Of a DNA stretch of 64,000 nt, positions 45,101 to 54,652 are shown piece after piece (positions within the stretch are counted from its first letter, which is position 1; each line of letters opens with the position of its first letter). The stretch is from Uloborus plumipes (taxonomy: Eukaryota; Arthropoda; Arachnida; Araneae; Uloboridae), in the NCBI GenBank assembly GCA_038373865.1, contig JAXGGA010003911.1:31571-95570 (forward strand), given 5' to 3'. Under the pieces are notes generated by a model, which was not told the DNA's origin, did no database searches, and saw nothing but the letters and a program-made list of their open reading frames with translations. Both the position numbers and the translations under genes were made by a program.

Positions 45101-48100
45101 AAAATATTTAAGAACGTTGTATGATTAAGTTTGTATATTAATTAATTTAGATTAATAAGATTTTTAAAATAAAATAAGTTTTAAAAATGACAATTATTAT
45201 CTGTTTTTCAGTCTAGAAACATTTACTAACTTTTTTTACATAAATTATAGATTCTAAGCAAGAAATCAGCAACGGTTAAACAATGCAGCCGTTGGTGCCT
45301 AGCGTCCCTTTTTAGGGACGTTCTTAAATTGCTATGAAATCCTAAAAAAATTTAAAATTTACAAAATTGCAAAAAAAGGTAAACTAAAACATCGATCAAA
45401 GTAGCACATATATTAAACGCAAATAGATTTACTTGTTAATAACTTTAAAAACTTAGCTTTTTGTTCTTGAGACTGTGAACGATGTAATTTTTGATAAAGA
45501 TCATAATCAAATGGCTACAGATCACACTTTACAGCGGTTATGTGCAGAAATCTGTTAATACAGAATTGAAGCAATACCAAAGTAATAATTGAACACAATT
45601 ATTTGGCTAAAATGTTCATTTTTGGAAAATTCAGACTCACTTTTTGGACCGTCCCTAAAAAGGGACGCTAGGCATTAATGGGTTAATCTCATACTATCCT
45701 TAAGGGCATTTAAATTGCAAAATTTTCTACACTATTTTTGCCCTTATCCATACTCCAAGTATTAAAATGTGTTGTATCTTTGATAATACAATGTATTTAA
45801 CGTAGCACTCAAACACAATTATTGTAGACAAATATTTTTTCGCTCAGTTATGTGGAGACGTAAATGCTGTTATTACAATCTAAACTACGTTCTAAAACGT
45901 TCGAGAGCTAATATTTTTTAACAGTAATACAAGGCTGACAAACAAGGTTTACAAATAAATTTAACAACAGGCGGTGGTTAAAAAGTACCCCCCCCCCCTA
46001 CACACACACACACTCCCGAAATAAAATTTTCTCTGATTTTAAATTCATCGTTTCAGACGAAAAGTCTACAGTTCCAAGAAACATTACTCATATTGCCGGC
46101 AAGATCAAGGTATAATCTTTTTTGTCAACATATCTGGTACATAAAAATATAACTTAGAGGGCGGAGACTTGTGGAGCATTTTTTTGCTGCCCTAATAACT
46201 TTTAGTGTTATGGTGTAAAATTCATTAATTTTTCATGTAGTTAAAAATATATTTAAAATTCGTACTAAATGTACGGCCCTTTAAGAGAATAAACTGCTTG
46301 GATGACAAAATGACAGTATATAACCACAAATTTTTTAAAACAACAGAGACAACAAGTAGCCAAAGTCCTTTATCTCCCTTCTAAAGCATCATAAAATTTA
46401 CTATTACAATCCGTGTTCTTCAATCTTTTATAGGAAAAATTTCAAGAACTAACTATTTAAATTAGACATGGTTTCTTGCTTTGTAGATATTTCAGTTGTC
46501 AAAAAAAAATATTTTGCCAAAAAATAACGATGCTGAATTTTTGATTTTTGTCCAGCTAGATTTAAAAAATCGACCACTGTGCGTCGCACGCTTACAATCC
46601 TCAAGGTTGAATTTAAAGCTGTCAGATATATCTTTTAATTCCATTTGGAAAGCCGTCAATCTACAACCCATTTCAATCTGTCAATCCGAAAAGAACCGCT
46701 TACAGTTCCAATGGGCTGGCGAGGGACAACTGCAGAAGCAGTAGCCCCTTAATAATGTCATAATAACGTATGTAATCGCAGACGCTCATTTGGCTAGAAA
46801 TAATACAATTTAGCACTTTTCTCCGGAAATCAACTGAAAGCTTCCACCATCCAACCAGCACGTTCAATGGAATCTTATCCACAGTTGCAACATTATTTTA
46901 ATTGAGTTCAGCCACGTTATGAGGACGTGTACTAAAGGAAAAGATGCATACAGCTGTGGAGGAGATCCCACTGAGCGTGATAGTGGAGTAGTGGAAGCTT
47001 TCATTTGACGTCTCTTATCGGGATAACGACCATCATTATGGTGTCATATTCAAAACCAACAAATAGCATGTATAGTATGGTAAATGGCATGATTTTTTTT
47101 CAATGTTTGTTAACAATATAATATTCAATGTTTTCGAAGATCTGTCTCTTATGTCTAATATTCATTACGACCCTACATAAATATACAAACTGTTCATTTT
47201 CGCCTGTATTCACCACATTACACAACCCTAGATCTGACAGAAAACCAGCGGTATAACTCTTTTTCCACTCATCAGAAGATTTATATCTACTCTGCAGTTA
47301 AGTGTCAGACTGAGAGTCGAATAGTATAATGAAAAAGAACGTTACATGTCTGACTGCCTTGCTTCTTTTTATTTTTGTCTTTATTTTTAAATTATTGATT
47401 TACAAGGCGTATTTTTAAAGTAATTACCGTTTTAGTATAAATTAAAAAACGGCAAAGATATTTTTATAATATTTTTTACATGAAAGACCATACCTTAAAC
47501 TAATTTTCTACATAATTGCCACCAATGGAAAGCCATTTATCATATCGTACAATCAGCTTTTGAAGTCCCTCTTCAAAGAAATATGCACCTACGTTGTCAG
47601 CCACTGCATTACGATCATCCCGACATCATTGTTACGGCACTAGCCGACAAGGTGGTGCTTCAGAGGCAAAAACATGTAGTCACTGGAAGTTCGATCTGGG
47701 CTTATTTTGCACAAAATCTTCATTAATGACCGAATTTCGACCACTCCATTACTCGTCGCGCGCATTAGAGTGGCCGTCTTTGAACGCTCGGACCCAAATC
47801 CTAAATACCCCATCGCTCATAATGGTTTCACCATGTACTGGAGAAATCTTGTGATGAATATAGACAGCTTTTTTAGAGTTAAAACACAAATTATCGCACG
47901 TACCTCTCAGTCGGCGGCACTCTCAATCATTGGACGCATTTGAAGCTGATTGTACGTGATAGGTGACTTACATTTAATGGCAATTATGTAGAAAAGTAGG
48001 TTAAGGCATGGGCTTTCACGTAAAAATACAATTGTAAGGATATTTCTTCCTGTTTTTCATTTATATCAAAACGGTACTTACTTACAAAATATGTCTCGTA

Positions 48101-51100
48101 TTTTGAGATCTAACTAGCTACTTGGCCCGGCTCTGCACAGGACCTAATTTGAGGGAAAATGTGATGTCAAGTGACGCGTGTGTTTAAAAGTCGCGATTAA
48201 ATTAAAGTCAATAGTTTGCTAGAACACAGTACGAAAAATTAATCAATCGCTAAAAAAATTTTAAATGCTTCCGTTACAGGAAAATCCTAAAGCAAAAGCA
48301 AAAATTTATTTGAGAAAGTTCAAGAAAAAAATGGCAAAACCTTTTTCTCATTAATAATTTATTTCACCATATTTAATTTCTTTCACGCTCGTGCAGACGA
48401 TTTTTATAAATTCAATTTAAAATGCATATTTCCAAATTTTCAAATGCCCATATCTTTCTTCAGGGTGGAGATATCGATTAGTGGTTTGAAAACTTTCGAA
48501 AGGAAACTTTCCTAACAGGTATTTTTTGCGTTCTTTCGAATGAGACCAAAATCGAGAGGATCCGATAAGTATTTCGCCAGATAGAGCAATTTTGAAGTAC
48601 TTTATTCGAAATTCGAACGGATCGGTACTTTTCTCGCTCAAAAACCACCCTAAGATCCTTCCCGGGTGCCCAAGTATCTCCCTGCCAAATTTCGTCCAGA
48701 TCCGACGTAAACTGTGGATTTGTATAAGGAACACACAAAAACACATATATTCTTTGTTTTATTTATGTGGATATACTTACTCTAGCGTTCCAAAAGACGG
48801 GTTTGTTGCCAGAGGAAAATGTTATGATGAGACAGGCAAGCGAGTCCGATGTTTTCATCCTCCAAACAAACTGCAGCTAGCTCTGGCCAGAACTCAAGGT
48901 AAAACGCCCGAGCTTCAAATCGCCAAAGTCATCCCGCATCCCAAGTATAATCCTACAGAGGTATATCACGATATCGCTCTTTTAAAGCTGAAGAAAAGAA
49001 TAACGTGCTCGAGATCTCTCATGCTCGTATGTGTGAGTGAAGGCAGATACATGGATTACCCGAAAAGTCATGTTATTATGGCTGGATGGGGTCAGACTAA
49101 AGGTAGTGGAGGTAAGTTTCTTTTAGGAATTAATATTACTTTATTCATTAAATGTGTACCTCAGAACCAGACAAACGTAAGTCCATTTTCGTCATTTTGC
49201 AGTAGAAGGCGAAAACGATTGCCGGATACATGCAAAGGATGGGACTCGCGCTCTTTTCACGCTGCTAAATAATTGTGAAAGAATTTGTTTTATAGAATAC
49301 TGTTTTAATGGGTCGAAGTGGAATAAGATTCTACATACAATGAAGCAAAAAAGTGAAAATCGTGATTTTTGGACTTACGTCGTTCTGGTTCTGAGGTACA
49401 GAAATAAGGATTACAAAATTTTAAAATTAGATATTTAAAAACTTGGATAAATGTTTCTTTTAGTGAAAAATGTTGTAGAATGATATTTAATAAAAATCCC
49501 TATCGTTTAAATAATGCAAAACTAATACGTATTGTTCAATTAAAGTAGCATTTTTTTATTTATGTTTATATAATTCAGGCGGAAGAAGTTCGGAGTTGAA
49601 GCAAACAAAGTTAAAAGTCAAGTCACAGGAGGAATGCTCGAAGTCCACAGAGGTTGATGGTGTTCTGTGTACAACTGGAGAGGACTTTCGTGGTACACCA
49701 TGCAAGGTAAGCTTGATGCAGGCATTCGGTTTCAAAACTGGTACACCGTGCAAGGTAAGCTTGATGCAGGCATTCGGTTTCAAAACTGGTACACCGTGCA
49801 AGGTAAGCTTGATGCAGGCATTCGGTTTCAAAACTGGTACACCGTGCAAGGTAAGCTTGATGCAATCATTCGGTTTCAAAACTGGTACACCGTGCAAGGT
49901 AAGCTTGATGCAGGTATTCGGTTTCAAAACTGGTACACCGTGCAAGGTAAGCTTGATGCAGGCATTCGGTTTCAAAACTAGTTGAATAGATTTTCAAAGA
50001 TTAACAGGAGAAAAAAAAAACACGCTCTGTCGAATTCATTTTAGCCAAAATGCAGTCGAAACTTTACTGCAAAAAAATAAACTGTTGATTTCACAGAATA
50101 ATACTGGAAACAGAGGTTTCAGTTTAAAACTGTTAAATGCACAGTAATAAACTGTAAAATTGGCAATTTAACAGTTCTAATTCTTTATACTTTTACGGCT
50201 GTCTTTCTCTATTTCTTATACTTAGTGGTCGTTTTGTATTGGTAATCGTTTCTATTGACTCAACTAATTGGAACAATGTCAGCAAGTTCAGATGAAGAAC
50301 CTGTACAAAAAAGGAGGTGTATTGTTTTGAATGTCACACACAAATTTGTAAACTTTTCAGAAATGTTCTTCCCAAGAACACACATCTTAGTTGTGCTTGA
50401 GCCGTTGGGCAAAAACCATTGGCGCCGTTTAGTGAAAGATGGTTTCATTTATTCCAAAAACAGCATTGCACACAAAAAAGAACGTTTTTCCTTTTAGTTT
50501 TTTAAATATTTTTTTAATCAAAAATTTATACTTGTTTTTATAGGAGAACAATTAGTAATAATAAAGACAATTTTTGAGGCTTTTCAAATATCTTTTAAAG
50601 GTAATGGTGCATTTCACGGTATTTGTGACATAGGGGTGTCCATAACAAAACTTTTTAAAAGTTTAAAATTTTATATATATATTGAAAAAGTACATTCTAA
50701 AGTATATGAACATCATATTGTTTTCATAGTTCACTTTATATTATGTTTGTAATTGTACTCAGAACGTTGAAAATGCAATTTTCACTGTTACGAACTATAC
50801 ATTGAATTTTTCTTTAAATCTGGCTTACACCGATTTTTAAGCCAAAACTGGTACTTGAGACAGATAAAGTAAAGACTCACCTCTAATATAGCTAACAATT
50901 TTTATCAAAAAGTGCGCTCTATAAAAAATTATGGATTGTGAAAATGATGACTGTAGAGTCCGTAACAATAGTTGGAATAAAAGTTTAGTTTTTAAAGAAA
51001 AATTCAATGTAGAGTCCGTAACAATGAAAATTGCATTTTCAATGTTTTGAATGCAATTACAAACAAACATAATATAAAGTGAACTATGAAAACAATATGA

Positions 51101-53566
51101 TGTTTATATACTTTAGAATGTACTTTTTCAATATATATAAAAATTTTAAACTTTTAAACAGCTTTGTTACGGACACCCCTATGTCACAAATACCGTGAAA
51201 TGCCCCTAATGCAAAAACGTCAAAAAACAACGTAACTTACATACACAAAACACACTTTTTACACTTGTTCTTGAGACAGAGAAAAAACATTAGAATTTGT
51301 TGAATAGAAAATTACAAATGCCAATCAATGGCTTTACACATAATTTTAGTATATAAAATCTTACTTTTAAACTTTAAAATCGATATCTTGAAAAATAGCA
51401 TTTTTTTTTCAAAGATGGCGTTGTTGAAAAGAGTGTATGCAATAAATTCATACCCTAAACCAGTGGTGGCCAACCCGCGGCACGCGTGCCACAATGTGGC
51501 ACGGCAGAGCAGTAACAGTGGCACGCGAAGACTTTTTGAAAAAATTCTCAAATTGAGGGGAAAATGTTAAAATGTCAATCTCAAAAATATTGATAAGAGC
51601 TAAAACCCTTGAACTTATAAATACAATGATATTATGACGATTAAGTGTCAGGAGGCTGGTTTACAAATTGTTTTAACTACAATATTGCAAAGTACTTAGC
51701 GTTAGCTTCGGATATCCAACGAAAGCTGTGACGCTACAGACAATGCTTTGTAAAGCATATTTGTGCTTGACACGAATGAAACTTTCGATGCTGCAGAATC
51801 TATTCTTGATCTGCAATAATTTCAGCTACGGATGAAGAAATTTTTGAAAAAGTTAACTTAGCATGTAAAATTAAGAAACCAGATTGGACAAAATTCGGTA
51901 TGGTTGCACAAATGAAGATCCTTAAATTGTTTTGTTACATTACTTGAAAATAATTTGGGGAAAAAAAAACTTCAAAAGTATCATCGAATTATTTATCGCA
52001 AACTCCTTGCCAAAGATTGAGACTTTTTCTCTGCTGGTGACCCTGTAGAGTTCACTATTAACAAACTACGAATTAGAGCTCTGAATGTTTTGTGAACTTT
52101 TACCAGGAGAAAGAGACTAGAACGGCGAGTTACTCCTTCATTGAAATGTGCAATAGCTATCCAAAGGAAAAATAGCCATACGATTTTAGAATTTTTGGGG
52201 AGTGTGTTTTTTAAATGTCTGGAAGAAAAGCAATGAGGACTTGCTACTTAGGAATGAGGAATAGCAAATGAATTCAGCTCTGCATCTCTTATTATCCGGC
52301 GTTTCAGTAATATAAATTTAAGATAGTACAAAAAAAAAGTTTCCTAAACCAGTATAGGCTATCTACATTCTTTTATGATGAAACTTCAGTTTCTTTTTCT
52401 CTACTTTGGAGAAAAAAGAATAAAACATTAAATTCAATACTGAAAGTATCAACCGAAATTTAATAATTTTTCAATAATATATGGAGAAAATTTTACACCT
52501 ATTTTGAGTATACATTCAGTGTTAGGTTTGATGATTTTCAGGATTATATATGTAAAAAAAAATGCTGATATTTTCAAATTCTTTATCTATTTCTCTGTAA
52601 GACACTAGGTGTTACCCTTCTGAAATCCACATCAGAATTACTGATTTTGCATTGGTAATCAAAGAAAGAGCTTTCTTCAACAAAAAAGTCATCCACGTTA
52701 TATAGAAATTTGTAAATTTGTACCAACAATTTTTTTTTTACATTTACACATTTTAGCTGTCTGATGCTATTGTAGATTTGGTTCAAAATACGCTTCTAAA
52801 CAAATATTTTTTGTTCTGAATGTAGAAAAATCTAAATAACGTTGAATATTAATTGATAGCACTTAAAACACTTAAACTTCTTGGGATTCTCAAGAACTAA
52901 TCCTAAATTAAAAACTTGATAAAACAGATACAGACTCATAAACCACATTAAGTACAGACTGTTTAATTTTTAGAATAGAGTGTTTATGTTATTTGTTTCT
53001 CTTTTAAGCATTAGCCAACTGAGAACTTATAAAAGTGTTTATTAACGATAACTTTTAAGTTTGGACAAGTTTTATTTTTATTATCATGGATTTCAATTGC
53101 TCACTGCTCAGATGTACGAGAAAAAATGTTTCATTTGAGTAAGAATTACTACATAATCAGCCAACCTAAAATCTATTTTTAACCTTAAAAAAAGTTTCAG
53201 ATTGTTGGAAAAATACAATGTGGCACGCTGAGCTTTTTCTCTCCAGATAGTGGCACTCTCCCTAAAAAGGTTGGCCACCCCTGCCCTAAACGGTGCACCT
53301 TTTAAATAAATGCATTATGTCTACCCCATATATATCTATATAAAACAGTTCATTCCTTTTTTCAGGGGGATTCAGGTGGACCATTGATGTACGTCCAGCA
53401 AGGAATTAATTACATAACTGGAGTAGTTTCGCACGGAACTGTAGATTGCCAAATTAGTGGCGAAGTGAAGTTTACTAAGGTTTCCGATCATCTAAGATGG
53501 ATACGCCGATACGTATCATTAGATGAAGTTAAGAAATTTACAGAAGATAATGATTATGCTATTTAG
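39188..53566 (+). CDS. Secreted S1 serine protease, gene 3 (7 coding exons; repeated splice donor)
   Basis: Joined exons: 39188-39238, 40188-40218, 41686-41756, 42446-42552, 48786-49111, 49579-49706, 53366-53566; the frame is open for 304 aa. The signal peptide (core IGILFFLLQ) spans exons 1-2. A C-x-C propeptide is followed by activation site R36|VVGG. The triad is His83, Asp149 (HDIAL) and Ser241 (GDSGGP). The pocket has Thr189, Gly216 and Val226, with Ser214 kept, so the core should be competent. The C terminus is acidic-basic (DEVKKFTEDNDYAI), like gene 2. Exon 6 ends in a 48-bp tandem array whose every unit copies the donor AAG|GTAAGC in phase 0; the first donor (49706) gives a product colinear with its paralogs, later donors would add 16-aa modules. 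Intron 4 (6.2 kb) and intron 6 (3.7 kb) contain several transposons. The chance ORF 48592-49272 reads through exon 5. The substrate is unknown. Confidence 0.92.
39355..39860. repeat. ACTGTAAAA repeat in gene 3 intron 1, split by a MITE
   Basis: The family sequence starts CACTGCAAAAAAAAAAAC at 39354, continues TTTTACAGTATA, and resumes after 39636 with GGCAGCAGAGATTTCAATTT and several palindromes. The break is exactly the 39387-39634 insertion. Confidence 0.78.
39387..39634. mobile_element. 248-bp TA-target MITE nested in the ACTGTAAAA repeat
   Basis: CTGCCGTGCTAAGCGCAAAA at the left is perfectly mirrored at the right, with weaker pairing inward (TCGTATATGC / GCAGATACGA). TA flanks at 39385-39386 and 39635-39636. 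Removing it rejoins the host repeat as ACAGTA..TAGTACTGGCAGCAG. The ORFs across it are chance. Confidence 0.85.
41029..41215. repeat. C/G-tract dispersed repeat, copy 2, in gene 3 intron 2
   Basis: CAGGCCCGACATTTAGGGGA, GGGAAATCAATGTATTGG, GAGTGGGCGTGGTTTTTG and a C-tract before CTGGAAAATTT match 14520-14710. ORFs rich in Pro here are artefacts. Confidence 0.65.
42180..42362. repeat. ACTGTAAAA repeat in gene 3 intron 3
   Basis: It includes AACACAGTAATAAACTGTAA, GTTTATTACTTTAAAATTAG and an end TTTTTTTTTGCTGTG. It lies about 85 bp before exon 4. Confidence 0.7.
43902..45682. mobile_element. piggyBac-like transposon, 1781 bp, TTAA duplication
   Basis: Perfect 13-bp ends CCCATTAATGCCT are flanked by TTAA at 43898-43901 and 45683-45686. 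A palindromic subterminal motif, CGTCCCTTAAAAGGGACGCT, lies at 44033, is inverted at 45294-45320, and a third copy abuts the right end at 45651-45671. Inside, minus-strand fragments of a piggyBac-type transposase remain. It is internally deleted and probably immobile without a helper. Confidence 0.9.
44401..44904 (-). pseudogene. piggyBac-like transposase fragments
   Basis: Fragment one (44719-44904) carries FDLYCDNLFTSLALLRDYLS, the conserved block around the second catalytic Asp of DDE_Tnp_1_7 transposases. Fragment two (44401-44628) carries MVRWNNSNVITIALN and ends in IHSKKWW, matching the third-Asp and KKWW regions. A stop after QESD and missing sequence between the pieces show it is defective. 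The zinc-binding tail is not seen. Confidence 0.8.
46587..48780. other. Right part of gene 3 intron 4; includes sequence shared with gene 2 intron 4
   Basis: ACGTTACATGTCTGACTGCC and TTGCTTCTTTTTATTTTTG near 47340 match gene 2 at 26807-26850, so the intron predates the duplication. 48390-48770 reads like a repeat end (CCCTGCCAAATTTCGTCC, then AACACACAAAAACACATAT) directly before exon 5; its family is not recognised. Confidence 0.5.
47480..48015. pseudogene. mariner remnant with two inverted C-terminal ends
   Basis: The minus strand near 47490-47600 reads AYFFEEGLQKLIVRYDKWLS and GGNYVEN. The plus strand near 47945-48000 reads KLIVRDR, a stop and NGNYVEK. Both match the C terminus of mariner transposases (YDKCL..GNYVEK), so two ends of the same element face each other. 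The piece between has no recognised catalytic motif. Confidence 0.62.
49692..49979 (+). repeat. Six 48-bp repeats that duplicate the exon 6 splice donor of gene 3
   Basis: Units start at 49692, 49740, 49788, 49836, 49884 and 49932. Each comprises the last 15 exon bases (GGTACACCRTGCAAG), then GTAAGCTTGATGCAGGCATT and CGGTTTCAAAACT. Potential donors follow 49706, 49754, 49802, 49850, 49898 and 49946. The frame stays open across all units as GTPCKVSLMQAFGFKT and stops at TGA (49982) after the last one. Unit 1 has A (CCATGC) as in gene 2, while units 2-6 have G; units 4 and 5 carry private changes. Gene 2 has just one unit at this place. Confidence 0.95.
50060..50180. repeat. ACTGTAAAA repeat fragment in gene 3 intron 6
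   Basis: TTTACTGCAAAAAAATAAAC, ATACTGGAAACAGAGGTTTC and CAGTAATAAACTGTAAAATT identify it. Confidence 0.7.
50603..51210. mobile_element. Fold-back element with ~200-bp arms in gene 3 intron 6
   Basis: GCATTTCACGGTATTTGTGA with ACATAGGGGTGTCC at the left is mirrored at 51150-51207. The arms continue through CATCATATTGTTTTCATAGT and AACGTTGAAAATGCAATTTT (imperfect). The centre is near 50900. No coding content; the target duplication is not resolved. Confidence 0.7.
51461..53283. mobile_element. hAT-family transposon remnant, 8-bp target duplication
   Basis: The left end CAGTGGTGGCCAACCCGCGG and right end GGTTGGCCACCCCTG are short imperfect inverted repeats of hAT type. CCCTAAAC flanks both sides exactly (51453-51460 and 53284-53291). 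The subterminal GTGGCACG motif recurs near both ends. The 1.8-kb interior has only decayed coding traces (for example DEEIFEKVNLACKI near 51830). It sits in gene 3 intron 6, ending 74 bp before the exon with the catalytic Ser. Confidence 0.88.
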
Positions 53567-54652
53567 CCGGTAAATAGTCTCATCATTTCATTTTTACTTC
53601 AAATTATGGAGAGTTGTGGGTACTTTTGCTTCCTTCCCCCCAGTATATACAAAAGGCATTCCGTAAAAACTGAGAGCTATTTTTTACGCAGTGGGAACAG
53701 CGAGAAACTAAAAAATAAAAATGCAGACGGTTTTCCAAACTGTTAACTGCACGTTTATACAAATTCTAAACGATTCTATTTTTCTAGATCCATACTTGTT
53801 TAAAGAACTGTTTTATTTGCTGCGCAAAAATGGAGATAAGTGATTCAGAGTTAAAAAACAAAATGCGTTGTGCCATACAATTTTGATACCGTTTGGGTAG
53901 CTCCAGAAACAGTTGGGTTAATCAAAGAAGCGTACAAAGGCAAAACATTTGTCTTTGTAAGCGCTGCTCAAACGATAACAAAATTATATGGCAGAACGCA
54001 GTTTGTTTTTTAACTCTGAATCGCTCATCTCCATTTCTGTAGGACAAAAAAAAAGTTTTTACAAGCACTTAACTAGGAAAATAAAATCGTCTGCTTCGTT
54101 TAGAAATTTGTATAAACGTGCAGTTAACCGTTGAGAAAATCGCATGCACTTCTATTTTTTATTATCGCGCTACTCCCACTTCGTAAAAAAATAACTCTCA
54201 GTTTTTATGAAATGCCTTTTCTATATAAATATAAATTATATATATATATAATATATCCAGTGAGTCAGTCACCAGTGGATGTCGGAATTGGTGACACATA
54301 TATAAATGAGCTGCTACGAAAAATTAAATTCTTTATTAGATTCGTTTAGATCACTAGTGAAAACTAAAAAAATGAAAGACAAAATTAACTGTACAGCCGA
54401 TACCTCCTTTTATGCATTCTTTATTAGACGCTGAAATTCACAAGTCTAGTATTTCCTTGAATTTGTTCGTAAAGGTTTCGAATTTTTAGCTAATTTTATT
54501 TTTAATGTAGATAAATTGTGTGTAATTTCATAGGCCCTCGCGTATGGATATTTATTTCGTATTTTTCGATTTTTTTTTTTTTTTTGCTGTAAAAATGGAG
54601 GTGGTATATTTGTGCGCGTGCGTGTTTCTGTGTGTGTTTGTCTGTTATGCAT

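Larger units (their letters stand above)
42987..46581. mobile_element. DNA transposon with CACAGTGG ends, host of a nested piggyBac-like element
   Basis: The left end CACAGTGGTCGATTTTGCCA with TCTAGCTGGACAAAAATA inward is mirrored at the right as TTTTTGTCCAGCTAGAT and AAATCGACCACTGTG. CGTCG flanks both sides (42982-42986 and 46582-46586), a 5-bp target duplication. Subtracting the nested 43902-45682 insert leaves about 1.8 kb. No transposase is recognisable, so the superfamily is left open. It lies in gene 3 intron 4. Confidence 0.75.

Noticed and set aside
48592..49272. Longest open frame, 226 codons
   Set aside because: Only 48786-49111 is the real exon 5 of protease gene 3; the flanks are intron read-through past clear splice sites.
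49556..49975. Minus-strand repetitive 139-codon ORF
   Set aside because: It is the complement of the 48-bp donor repeat array; a 48-bp period leaves several frames open by chance.
50255..50497. 80-codon ORF starting near SSDEEPVQKRR
   Set aside because: Intronic, near a fold-back element; composition is protein-like but no family or conservation could be shown.
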